Source: Euglena gracilis (taxonomy: Eukaryota; Euglenida; Euglenophyceae; Euglenales). Taken from it: 64,000 nucleotides of DNA. Positions 1 to 12,600 of the stretch are shown piece after piece. The DNA lies in assembly GCA_039621445.1 (NCBI GenBank), contig CP154956.1, forward strand, positions 62,698,257 to 62,762,256, given 5' to 3'. The translations under genes were made by a program, and so were the position numbers. Under the pieces are notes generated by a model. The model saw only the letters and a list, made by a program, of their open reading frames with translations. It was not told where the DNA came from and ran no database searches. How positions within the stretch are numbered: the first letter of the stretch is position 1; each line of letters starts with the position of its first letter.

Positions 1-1453
1 AAAATGGACCTCCAGGCCGACCTCGGCTCCGTGGACCGCGGCCTCATTTGGCCCTCGTCTCACCCCACCGACCGGCCGGCCTTTCGGCGCTGGAGCACCC
101 CACCGCTGCCTCAGGGAGCAGCACATCAACATGATGACTCGCTTCGGGGGCATCGACATGAAGGAGGGCAACGTGGACCGCGGCCGCACCATCTTTGAGG
201 GCCTCGTCGCGAAGTTCCCAAAGCGCGGCGACGTGTGGAGCGTGTACCTCGACATGGAGAAGGCCGTGATGAAGCGTGGCAAGGTGGATGGCCAGCCCAT
301 CCCCAGATGGGCGAAACCAAGAGGCACTTTGGGGTGGGGGGCAGTTCAAATCTGAATTACAGTGACGCGAGGCATAGCAAACCACGGACTTGTGGCACCG
401 CAGCTGAGATTTGCTGCCAGGGGAAACGTGGATTGGGGTCAATACATTGCAAATTGCTCATTGCACAATGAGGTTAGGGCCACAGTTGAATTGGCAGCCT
501 CTTTGACAACTCTCTTACCCTCATTGCCCACTCTCAGTATGCCCAGTAAGAAAGCTGGATGCAAACATGGCATCCAAACCACCACCCTTGGCGCCCTTTT
601 CAGGGGACGCCGAAGCAGCTGCGTGCCCTGTTTGAGCGGGTCACCACCCTCAACCTCTCCTCCCGGGCAATGCAAGTGTGCCGGGCATTACCCCAACGCC
701 TCTTCCCCGCGCCAGACAAATGTGTGTGGGGATGTCATGGCATTGTGATTACTCTGTCTGACGCGCAAAGCGGCTGGACACTGATCCGATGGGACGTTCT
801 TTGCCTGGAGCGTGGCCGACCCGGTTTTCTGAAAAAAGTGATTGACTGTGTTCGGGAAAGTGAAATTGCGCCCCGCCCCCCTGGGTGGGTCGGCAAAAAA
901 TTTGATGGGCTGGAGGTACTTTTTTTTTCCAGACAGCAGCCCCAGCCAGGCCACTGTAGCCCTGACCCTCCCTGGTCTGGGCGTTGGGAAACCAGGATGA
1001 AATCATCTTTTTTTTCAGAATCCCAAATTGATTTCTTTCCACCAGGTGCAGTGAATTTGGTTTTCATGCAAATCTGAACATAAAACACAATCACACGCAC
1101 ATATGACATATATGGACATCAGGGGCCCCATTTCCCCATCATTTGGGCTTTCCCAGCCTTCTGAACTCCCCTGTGGTACAACAAAACAGTATCTAAATCT
1201 GCATCGGTGGTTCGTCGCGGCACTGACAGCCCTCTTGGCCCGGAACACACTGGTGGCACCAGCCTGAGACTGCTTTCCCTTGTGGACGGAATGCACCACA
1301 GGTGCCCCACAACAACCTCGCACCGCCCCATTGCAGGGCTTCTTCACGCGGTATATGGAGTTTGAAAAGGAGTTCGGGACGGAGGCCACACAGAAGACGG
1401 TGCACGAGAAGGCGGTGCAGTACGTGGAGCAGAAGTGTGGTGGGGCGGTGTGA
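1..1453 (+). CDS. RRP5: RRP5/PDCD11-like rRNA biogenesis protein, C-terminal exons
   Basis: RRP5 is a nucleolar scaffold needed for early cleavages of pre-rRNA in both ribosomal subunits. Only the C-terminal HAT/TPR repeats are in the window. I read three exons: 115-283, containing GRTIFEGLVAKFPKRGDVW and SVYLDME; 604-675, containing LRALFERVTTLNLSS; and 1337-1453, containing GFFTRYMEFEKEFGTE and ending in TGA. Both introns are GT-AG and phase 0 (AAG|GTGGAT to TTTTCAG; CAA|GTGTGC to TTGCAG). The joined peptide follows the order of the family's last repeats (an FEG..KR.DLWSVY.DME helix, then LFERVT..L, then FF.R..EFE...G), so the gene ends here. Everything upstream of 115 lies beyond the left edge or is intron. 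The exons are GC-rich. Family assignment is secure; only the exact first acceptor is a guess. Confidence 0.88.
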
Positions 1454-2078
1454 GCCAACCCATGTGGATGGCTGTTCTGAGGAGTGATTGTTCAGCAGGC
1501 TTTTTGCCTGTTGTGCCATCCCCTTCAGCGCTCTGCCATTCCCCACCTGACATTCTTTCATTTCCTCCCTTCTCCCTGTCTCCCTCCGCCCCCCCCCCCC
1601 TCTAAGCAAGCCTGACCATCCCTCCTGCTCTGCCCCAAACCTGAGCTTTGTGCAACAGCGTTGCCCAACTGGCCCCCAAATCATTTTTTTGTCTGCAGCC
1701 TACCTGCCCATTTCCCAACACCACCAGAGCACAACTATTTGCACTGTTTGCTTTTCTTACCTTGCTTGCCGCAGCCTCAAATGTGCACAAGTGTGCACAT
1801 TTGTGCACAAATGGCAGCTTTATGCAGATTCAACACCAGACCCACATCAACTGGTGTCTGCGCTTTCGGCCCTCCTATAGGCCTTCTTTTCGGCTTTAGG
1901 AGAAAAGGTTACCCAAGCCAAAATGCGTTTTGTTTCTAAATTGGCCCTCCATAATTCCCATCGCATTTCCAGGCACAAAAAAAAGCTCATTGCCTCACAA
2001 CCAACTGAGGTAATGATCACATGAAAATGAATCCCATGCAGAATGCACGTGATTTCATCTTTGGTGAGTTTGCTTTTG

Positions 2079-2182
<104 letters not shown>

Positions 2183-3271
2183 ACCTCAGTAATGCATGTG
2201 GCGTTGTGCCCAATAGATGCACCTAATCAACCACTTTGCGTTTCTTTTTGACAAGGGTTTAATGTCCCAACGAAGTATTTGGAGTTTAGAGGTTTTTAGG
2301 GCCTATTTCTGTAAGCCCCCTGCCTTTTCATTTCAGGAAAATGAATCACAATTAGAATGATAGGTTTCATCTCCAATAAGTCATGGTCAGTCAGTCTCTG
2401 ACCGTGCTGAATGCTCAGGATGCAACAAAAACCCCTCCCCCATCAATGTCAGTCCCCCCCCCCCCTTTTTGGAATGACGGAAAGGCCCTCATCGGACAGC
2501 TGTCGCTTCCCGCGGCACACCCTCGGGGACCGAAGTCCGCTGTGTCCCCCCCCTTACCCCCCCCCCCGCCCTGCCGCAGCCTTCCCCACCGTGCCTTTCC
2601 CTCTCCCGATGGCCTAGCCCCGGGCACCCTGCCGCGCCGCTGAGCCCAAACAAGGCCTTGCTTGAGGGTTTGCATTACCCCCCCCCCCGGGTCGGTCTGG
2701 ACCCCCCCCCTCCGGTCCAGGAGGGGCACACCCCCACAACCCCGTACGGCCCCCTGCCCTGGGATGGGGAACACTATGGACCCCCTCCCGGGGGTCCACT
2801 AGATATTCAACCGGCCAAATCTGGACCCTACCCAGGACCCCCCAAAGAGGTCAAATTTTTCCGTCCTCTGACAAATTTTTACCCAAAAAGTGCCCAAAAT
2901 GACGCTTTTGACCTTTTTGGGGTCAAAAATTTACGGCCCGGCACTTCGCACTTCGCCCCGGGCCGAAAATCGGTCAGGGGTGTCCCCCTCGCTGCTAGAC
3001 CGGGGACGGGTCCAGACCGCCCCCCCCACCTGCCCTTATATCGAACCCTGCACCATCCCCAGAGGCTTTTTCGAGCCCTGGACCCCCTTTGACGCATTCA
3101 ATGAAACCCCAGCAGCCCAAAGGGCGGCTGGGCGGTAATGGGTTTCAAAGAGGGGTAAAAAAAATGGGCAAAATGGGTAAACGGAGGCAAGGGAGGAAAA
3201 AAGACAAGCTTGTTTTTTGTGTTTATTTGTGTTTATTTGATTTTTTTTTGATTTTTGCAATTTTTTGCTTT

Positions 3272-3312
<41 letters not shown>
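3272..3312 (+). repeat. (TTG)n microsatellite
   Basis: About 13 TTG units, i.e. CAA on the other strand. This is the same motif as the larger run 1.1 kb to the left, in opposite orientation, within T-rich DNA upstream of the kinase start. Confidence 0.95.
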
Positions 3313-3313
<1 letters not shown>

Positions 3314-3681
3314 TCGCTGGCAATTTCTGGATTTTTTGAAAAAAAAAGTCAGACCATGAAAACTTCCTCGTTTTGGCCCATCTTTCTCCAGACCAAAAAT
3401 GTTGTGAGTTTTTTTTGTCAAATTTTCATTTTTTTTCGTCAATTACATGCTTATGTAAAATTTCTCCAGTGGAACGAAAATTTCTCTAAGTCCTCTCCAG
3501 CAGAAAGTGTACATCCCGGGGAGCTCCTAAACTATTTTATTGCAATTTGTGTGTTTTTTATTTACTTTTTTTGTGGTTTTTTTTGCCTTTTTTTTCTTTT
3601 CGTTTTCTTGTGTCGCATTTTTTGAGGGTCCACGTTCCTCCTGGGGGGGTTAAGCAAAAGCCTGGCCCCCGACATACAGCG

Positions 3682-6600
3682 ATGGGCTGTGGGGCGTCGG
3701 TCAACCAGCCACAGCTCCAGCCGGTCTCAATCCTCTTCACCCCGAAGGCCGACACCGTTACCGCGGAGGACGGCGGGCTGGTCTCCGTCAACGAGTACGT
3801 GCTCCAGCGACCCCTGGGCAGCCCTTGCCAGGCCCGCCGGCCGGCGGGGCGGTTCTTGCATGCGTGCATGCGGTGGTTACAGGTTAGACTGAGTTTAGGT
3901 CAGGTCTGTTTGTTAGGTCTGTTCCTGTGTGCAAACGTTTTGGCCGAGTTTTGCATACCCGCCCCCCCTCCCCCCCGGGCAATTGACGCCCCCAGGCAAT
4001 TGTCACCCCTGGCTGTGCTGGCCATTTTGTCACCCTGGAAAATTGCTGCCCCCTTCCGTGCTGCCCAATTTGTCACCCCCGTTTGCAGTATTGAATTGTG
4101 AACTTTCTTTTCGCCGACACGACTCGATTGATCTTCTGTTTCGCCACAACGTGCTGAGAACTTTCACATACCAAACACTCTGCACAATATGGCTTACATG
4201 GGTGGGCAATTGACGCCCCCGGGCAATTGACGCCCCCGGACAATTGTCACCTTCCTCTGTGCCGGCCAAATTGTCACCCCGGGAAATTGTCACCCCACTC
4301 CGTGCTACCCAATTTGTCACGCGACAATTGCCCAGCGGGGGTGGGTATGTGTGCGCGGTTCTGTTCACCCAGTGAAGGATGCAGCGTATCTGGCTGAACC
4401 CTCAAGACTCGAACGTGGGCGGCCAGATTTGCACTTGAGCTTTTTTCTGCTGGCTTGTGAAATTGCGCAAATGAACAAAGTTTTTAAAATAATTATTTTG
4501 GCTGTGTGGCTCCGGGAGGTTTGAAGACACAGTGACAACAGAGTGCAAAAAATGGGCAAAATCCTGTTTTGGGGGGGGGTGTAAACCCAGGGGGGTCCGG
4601 AAATGGGCTCCGCACCTCGAAACCTCCGGACCTTCCTCCCCAGGAGTGACAAAAACACACAAAAAAAAACGACAAAGGAACGGGCCCTTTTTGCTCCTTT
4701 CGGCATTTCCCGGGCGTCCTCAAACTGCCCGCGGTGTGCATCGTGGCTTTTTGCCGGACTACTTCTCTTGATGCGTGTGGGTGTGTTGTTTTTGAAGCAT
4801 TTGGCAAAGCACGGAGAGGATAGCCGGAGTGTGTACATGCGGTGTGACCAAGCCAGCGGGAAGGGTCGTGAATTTACCATCATAACCCTTGACCCTAGAT
4901 ATGCTTCCAAATCCAAGGTCGTTTCCATTTTTCTGGCTTCATTATCAACTTGCGGAGATTTTTAAGTGAGAGAATTGGGAACCGCCTCTGCGGCTTTTGT
5001 TGCTTGTCTATTTGCTACCTTTTGTCGCTTGGTTGGGTGCGGTGGCAGATAGGACGTGGGGTCTACAAGGTGGGCAGAGGGTAAGTGGAAGGAAGGGGGG
5101 CCAGAGTTGGGGGGTCGTTTTGGGCTTGTGCAAGAGATGGCGAAAGGGGGAGTGCCGTGGGGAAAGGGAACGAAGGGGGTGCGGGTCAATGGTAACTTCA
5201 GAGATTCGGAGTCGGGGGGGAGCAGGTTGCTGCAAGAGAGAGAAGATGATAAGTAGAAAACTTGGGTAAGAGCAATGTGCGAGCTGCGTGCGCTCGGGAG
5301 ATTTGTATGCGATAAGCAAAGCTTTGTGTATTGGCTGGAATTTGGCTGTGTAGTGCCGCGCAAACAAATGGGGACGCTATTAAAAGGGGAGATGGCGGAG
5401 ACTGGAATTGGGGGCGCCACAAAGTATTTGGTGGGGAGGAGACGCGCTAAGGGTTTACAGGGGTAAAGGCGTCTGATGTGAGGCGGTTGTGTTAGCATGC
5501 TGATTCACTGTTTGTTAGCTGTTTTCGGTGCGAAAGATATTTGTTAGTGGAGCCAGGCGAGAACGGTGGACTGGGGAACAAGGGTCAGACATGCCCGCTT
5601 GGCCCAACGGTGAGGTGAGGACTGCCTAGAAGGGTGTGCTGGTAGAGGCACAGATTTGGGGGGTGGCCCCGGTGTGGAGGCAGGGGAGTGAGGGGGGGGG
5701 GTTGTCTTCGGATCGTGAGTTTGGAATGACAGAGTGATTCAAGGGCAATAAGAGAGCGAGTTGTATGGTTTATAGTGGTTCGAGAATCCCCAACGGAGGG
5801 GGTTGGCGTGGGGGGATGGAAGGTGGGGAAAAAGTATTTGTTGGTGGGGGGATGTAAGGTTTCCTGATCTGAGGGTATGTGGATTTCTGTAGGAGCTCGA
5901 CGGACGGCGAAGTAGCCGGGGATTGTCCAGCGGAAGAGGAAGGGGGAGGGTATCGAGGGTTCGAATAAGGAGGGGCCCAAACGAAGTCGGTTTAGCAAAG
6001 CGGTTTTCGAAAACTCATTGCAAGTGTGACAGAGTCATATGGTCAGAAAAAGGGTCCCAAACGAAGCATTTGGGCACTTTTTGGTGGGGGGCCATTTTGG
6101 ACCAAAAATGGGTCAAAAAATTTGAATGTGGAAAAAGCAGAAAAGGAGAGGAAGGGAGTCGTAGAGGTTAAGACAAGTAGTATTTGGAAGCCATGTAGAG
6201 AAAGTTGGGATGGGTGGGAGTTTTGAGGGCATGGGAGGTAATTGAGTTTGATATTTTGTTTTGGTGTTGTTTTCTGTATGATCTCACTATAGGTAGAGCT
6301 GATGATTGTGGATTGGGGCTCAGGTGCCGTTCCTCAGAGCTACTTTGTCTTGGTGCGGTGGCAGAAGGGGGAGCGGCGCTCGGGTAGGGGAAGGAAGGTG
6401 GGTGCGGGGTGTTTGGCAAGGGATGCGCAGGGGGCAAGAAATGGGGTGTGCAGGGAACGAAGGGGACGGGCATTCACCCCCAACTTATGCCCGGGATCCA
6501 CGCAATCAGTTTTGTTGCAAAGAACCCAGAAGAAGAAACACGACCTTTGAAGAGCAAAATTTGTAAGTAGGCGCGAATGCGCGCTCAAACAAATTTTGTT

Positions 6601-9600
6601 CGTGTGCTCTTTCGTGTGCGCACACGAAACAATTTGTTTGAGCGCGCTCCAGCGCTTTAAACGGTGGGACAAAGGCGTGCACAGGAATTGCACTTGGACC
6701 CAACTCCCTCCCCGGTGGGGAGGGACGCACCTCTACTGGCAAGGCCTGATGGCGGGGCCCCCGGGCCACAGTGACCGGGCGCCGCGGGTCTTCCTCGTCA
6801 CCCACCGCACCACCCGACAGCAGTTTGCGCTCAAGATGGTGGAGAAGAAGATGCGCCGTGCGGTGGAGATGAACAATGAGGTGCTGGTGCTGCCCAGAGT
6901 GGCCCCAAACGGTGGAGGGAGGGCGACTGTCGCGGAACTGCCGGATGCCAGGTTTCCTGTAACGTTTGTTTCTACTTGTTTCTGTGATCCCCGCCGGAGT
7001 TCTTCCCCGGAGACTGTCAAGCAGAAAGCGAAGATGCATATGTGAGGTGGGCCAGAAGAGCTTTGAAAGTGAGGAGAGGAGCCAGGTTGAAGGGCGTGGA
7101 TGTCCCCAGCCCTGTTTCTTTAATTTCCAGCCACGAGCGAATCCCGGCTTTCCGAAACACCTCTGTTTCACCCCTGCAACTCCTGCCAAGGCGCGAGTTT
7201 TTCAGCCAACAAGGGGTCCAAACTAAGCATTTTGGCACATTTTTGGGGGCCATTTTGGACCAATTTCTGGGTCAAACAGAATGGATGGGTGTTCCAAGGT
7301 ATCTCAGAAATGAAGCAAAGAAAATAAAAATCAAGAAAATGTCCAGCGAATTAAAGTAAAGTTTTTGGAATCTAATCACATTTTGATCATCCCATGGCCA
7401 CCTTGGGTTGTGTCCATTTTATGGTGATATAGCTTCCAATCCAGCCGTTTTGGCCTGTTTTGACCTGCTATTCTCAGGCAAAGGTTCAATCCCCCTCCGG
7501 CCAGGGTAGGCAATGATGATTGTGGATTGGGGCTCAAGGTGTTTCCTCGAGTTCTTCTCCTTTCCTTGGGGAGGGGTGGGGGCAGCCATGGCCTGGCTTT
7601 GCGGTTGGACACCTCCCAGAGAGATATGTCAGCAGTGTGGAAAAATAAAATTTTAAATTCCCGCAGGTGAGCTTTGTGCTTCACTCTTGCTCTAAAGAGA
7701 TAGAAGCTCCGCGACCCCCCACACTGGGTCTCCCAACCAAAAAAGACAACGTCAAAGTTAGGGTTTGTGATTTGGGCCGCCCCGGCGTCGATGCAGCTGC
7801 GGCACCGCAACATCGCCAACCTGTACGAGGTCATCGAGGACGTCAGCGACCCCGACTGTCGTATCTACCTCATCTTCGAGTACGTCTCAGGTGTGGCCGG
7901 TCAACCCCCCCCTCAAAATCAACCAAAATAGGACCGCAGGAGACAGAAGGGACACACTGGATACATGCATACGCATGCATACATACATACATACATACAT
8001 ACATACATACATACATACATACATACATACATACGTACGTACGTACGTACGTACGTACGTACATACATACATACACACATACATACATACATACATACAT
8101 ACATACATACATACATACATACATACATACATACATACATACATACATACATACATACATACATACATACATACATACATACATACATACATACATACAT
8201 ACATACATACATTCATACATACATACATACATACATACATATGTACATACATACATACATACATATATACATACATACATACATGCATGCATAAGGACAC
8301 AAGGTGGATCTTTTCCACCTTCTGCCAGAGGTCAGGATTAGTAGCCCCCCAAAAAGTTGACCTGACTCTTATTTTTGGGTCTAATTGTTTTACTTTTTTC
8401 TTGAACAACCTGGCTCAAAAAAGCGCCATTTTTCGGGTTTCCAAAAACACAAAGGTTTTGGCTTATGAATATTGACACAAAAGGCATTTGGACGTCCTCG
8501 CCTATTGGACCGCAAAGCAATGACTGGTGACAAGTCATTCTCTTTCACGGTGGTTTGGCTATTTGAATGACATACACTTTATAGTGGTTATTTTTCCTTG
8601 GGTTGGTTTGTACTGATGCGGGGCAAGGGACCTCTGATCACTCAAAAAATCCCAGTCATCATGACCCTTCCTCAATCGATGCTTGATTATTATTTTATTA
8701 TTTATTTATCCATATCATTTCCTTTTTTATCAGTTACTGCTGGATTATTGCTGTGGGATATTCTCCCTGCAGATAGCACGGTCAACACTTCCCCATTTTT
8801 CCCTGTGTGACAACCCTCGGTTGTCGCTGGAACGCAGCATGTAAGATCGCGTGATATCACATATCAAATGTTGTCCAGACAACATTTTTTATTATGAAGG
8901 AAGTTTTCATCCCAGTTTGGGACGAGGGACAATTAAGAATGCGGAAACTTGTTCGTTCTCGACGAAGAAATTTTTTGGAGAAATTATTTTGCCTCCACTT
9001 CTGTTTTCTGCAATACCGTGTCCCGTGAAAACAAAAACACAGAAAATCACGTGAAATCACAAATGGAATTTCGGGTCCCCGGCATAGAAATGAAATGCTC
9101 TGCAACGACGCTCTCCCCCACCCCCCGGCCTGCCGGCAGGGGGCATCATCATGTCCCTGGACGAGAAGGGCTTCGCCGACCCGAAGACGCGGCTGTCGGA
9201 GGCGCAGGCAAAGCTCGTGATGGCCCAGATCGTNNNNNNNNNNNNNGGACGGCCTCATCTACCTCCACTCCCACAAGGTCATCCACCGCGACATCAACCC
9301 GGACGTCGGGGCCCGTGTCTGGCCTCGTGCCAAGGCAGCGGCCCGCCGATCCACAGCATGGGAGGGAGAGGCCTCCGCCGTGCTTGCTGGCAAATGCAGG
9401 ACGACCCCGATATTAATTTGGTGGTCCCAGAGGTTGGCTGGGTATCGTCCCACCACTGGCTGGACCATCCTTCTTTCTGTCGTGCCATGCTGCCCTTGCA
9501 TTATTGTTTCGTAATTCTCTTCATTTTGTGTTTTTCTCCTCTGAGAGTAACCCCCCAGTTTAAGCAATTTTTTTTTGCTTGATTTGAATTTCATGTGGTA

Positions 9601-12600
9601 TCCGGAAGGGTTGCTCAAATTTGACCAAATTGTCAAAAAAGATGCCTCTTTTCCAATGAAGGAAGGAGGCTGCTCATTTTTTTAAGGAAAATGCTTGCCT
9701 TCGAACCCAAGAAATGAGCAATAATTGTATATTTGAGTGCTTTTGCTGCTGATTCTCGGGGTTTGCTTAATTTAAATTTTTTTCTGGTCCTCCAGGGGTT
9801 GCTGAAATATGGGTGTCGGTCAGTTCTGCCCCAGCGGTTGTTTAAATTTGGGGGTTGCCAAATTCTGGAGGGGTTGCTTGAATTGGGGGGGGGGGGGGGC
9901 TAGCCCCATTAGTAAGTATCTCACAAGCTGGCAGGGTTGTTCTGGATGCTTGAGGTTGTTTCTCTTGTTCCCCTCCAATCAATCATGGATGGGCCAATGG
10001 GAGACAGTCCCCCAGTCAACATCCTCATCTCGGAGGACAACCAAGTGAAGATTTGCGATTTCGGCGTCAGCAAGATTCTGAACTCGGAGGAGGTGCGCCC
10101 CTGCACACAGAGCTCCGCTTTTGCGGGAATGTCTATTCCGGATTGACCGGGAGGGAGGCTTGGGCGGTCCGCTTTCCAAATCATCCACATCTTTTGCCTC
10201 TAACCCCCCCCATCCCCCATTCCTGCACGCGACCTACACACATATGGACCTCCGCCCTCGCAGGATTTCCTGCAGAACAACCAGGGTACGATGCTCTTCT
10301 CCCCGCCGGAGGCGTGCCGCGGCCAGGCGAAGTTCAGCGGCACCTTCGCAGACGTCTGGGCGCTGGGGGTGACGCTCTTCGCGTACATCTACGGCCACAC
10401 CCCCTTCACCGCCGACACCCGGCCAGGGCCCCGGGGCCCTGCCTGGGAGCAGGGAGGGAGCGGCCAGCGTTTTGGGGTGGGCGGTGCTATAACGCGCCAA
10501 AGGTCGTCATTTTCAAATGGGCATGGTCGGCTGGGGCCAAGACCAAAAACCGACCCCCCTCCCTCCTGGGGGAGGGTGCCCACCATGGGCAGACACCCAT
10601 AGCACAAGGCACCCCCGGGGTTGCTAAAAGAAGCCTGAGTGTGTTGCAAAACTATCGGCTGTGGGTGGTGTTGGTGCAGGGGGTAATGGCTGCCACCCCG
10701 CGTTCATACCTGTCGAAAGTGCCAGGCGCCTTTACCGGATTCTTTTGAAGCGGCAAAGTGTCAGGAAGGGAAGCAGCAGAATTGGGGAATAGTACTGAGG
10801 ACGGAGCCGCCGCCACACCATCGGTCCCCCAACGTCGGAAGGCGTGACGTTTGACCGCCCCTCCCCGGGCCCTGGGGCCAGCAGGCCCTATTTGACGAGA
10901 TCCAGAACAAGGAGCTGGAGTTTCCGCCGGACGTCGTCATCTCCGACCACCTCAAGAACCTGCTGAGCCGCATGCTGACGAAGCAAATCCGCGGCCGCAT
11001 CGACCTAAACCAGATCCGCGACCACCCGTGGCTGCGGCGGCAGCGGCCGCTGATGGTGCCCTCCCCCAGCACGGAGGGGACCCTCGGCCAGGCGCGGGGG
11101 GCCTCTTAGCTTGCTCAGGGAACCTGAGAGAACCGCAGGGAATCTCAGAAAGTGACAAACTGACAGAAAGAAAAATCACATTTTGAGTTTCAGAGTATCA
11201 GCACCAGGGGTTTATTGAGCCGGAGGGGCCCAAATTCGGGGTGGGAGCCCCCCCCCCCCCCGGGTCGAGTGAAATAATGTTGGGTCCAGCCCGGCCGAAG
11301 GCCGGGCCTGCCGGCTGCAGGCTGGTCAGCCAACTGGGTTGCCCAGCTCACCTATCCCTGCATTTTTTTCCCTCATCACAACTTGCTCCATCACAGCCCC
11401 CCAGCCTTGATCTAGCTCCTTCCATCAAAGTGTCGACAAGGCAAAAATGTTTTAGAAATTTTTGTTTTTCAACGACCAGCCCAACCCAGCCCCCCCCCCC
11501 CCCCAGCCCCAGACCCCCCTCCCCCGCTATCCCCCAGAGGGGGTCCAGCCAGCAGTTTGTTTCCAGCCAGCAGCCTTTTTGCCAGCCGGAGGCTGGACCC
11601 CGGGGGGGGGGGTCCTTAAGAAAACCTCAGATCAGCACCTTTTGTTCGATCCATGTTACATTTTTTCTGTTTTTTGCGCTTCTTGTGCATTCGCAGGGGT
11701 TTTTGGGTTTTATTCTTCTTTGGGGGCCCGTTGGTAGCCGTTCCCTCCCCCCCCCCCCGCCTGCCCCCATCCAGCCGGTGCCGGTGCCCAACGTCCGCAA
11801 CGTCCGCAGTATCCTCATCGTGGACGACCGGGGCCTCCCTGAGGGCCGATCCTGAGGCTGCAACCCCCTTGGTCCGGTGGCCAGTCTGCGTCAGAACCAC
11901 CGAACCCTGGCCATTGGCATTTCAATGGCGTTGCGATGCAATGTTCGGCCGGGGCCATTTGTTTCAAGGGATTGGTTCCCGCCAGCCGCCACAGTCCCCC
12001 CCCCCCCGCCCACCTTCAAACCCAGGCTGTTTTTTTTATTCGGGTGCCGACCCCACCCAGTGGGGGGGTGCCTGCCTGGGCAGGCACTCCAAGGCACTCC
12101 CGATCCGACCGGGGGGTAGGGCACACGGCCAAAAGTGCCCTAGCACAGACTGCGGCGTCAAAGGCGCCGGGAGCCAAAAATGGCCTATTTTCACTGGAAT
12201 GTGCCCAGACGCAGGCCGAAATCCGACCCCCAGGGGGGAGGGGTAGTTCCACGTACACAGACAAAAGGGCCAGAGGCGAACAACAGCGCCAGGCCAGAAG
12301 AAGGGATAAAAGGCACCAAAAATAGCCACAGTGCACACAGGGGGGGTAGTTCCTGCCTGTGCAGGCACCCCAAGGCACTCTGGACCCCCCGGGTTGATAA
12401 AAAACAGCTTGTTGAGGCCCCTGGTGCGCGTCCCCCCTTGGGGTTAATTGCGGGACTCGCATCCAGCTTGGCCCAGAAGAAAAACAATGCCTTGATGTAC
12501 CAGGAGGTTGAAGGGCAGTGGCCAGCAATTGATGCAAGGAGCCATATTTTTTGGACTCCGCTTTTGGGGGTTTTGGTCCAAGCCGGTAGGAGCAGGTGTT

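Noticed and set aside
4960-6560. Genes on the minus strand of the G-rich part of kinase intron 1
   Set aside because: Open frames are Pro/His/Leu-rich products of G-rich DNA with no recognisable domain.
7667-8475. Long HTYI/MYVC-repeat ORFs on both strands
   Set aside because: Translations of an ACAT microsatellite in an intron. Only 7797-7890 within this span is coding (kinase exon).
11241-11855. Separate short gene starting at 11241 that includes SILIVDD
   Set aside because: The upstream part is poly-Pro low complexity. The REC start is better explained as an exon with acceptor CCATCCAG at 11767-11774.
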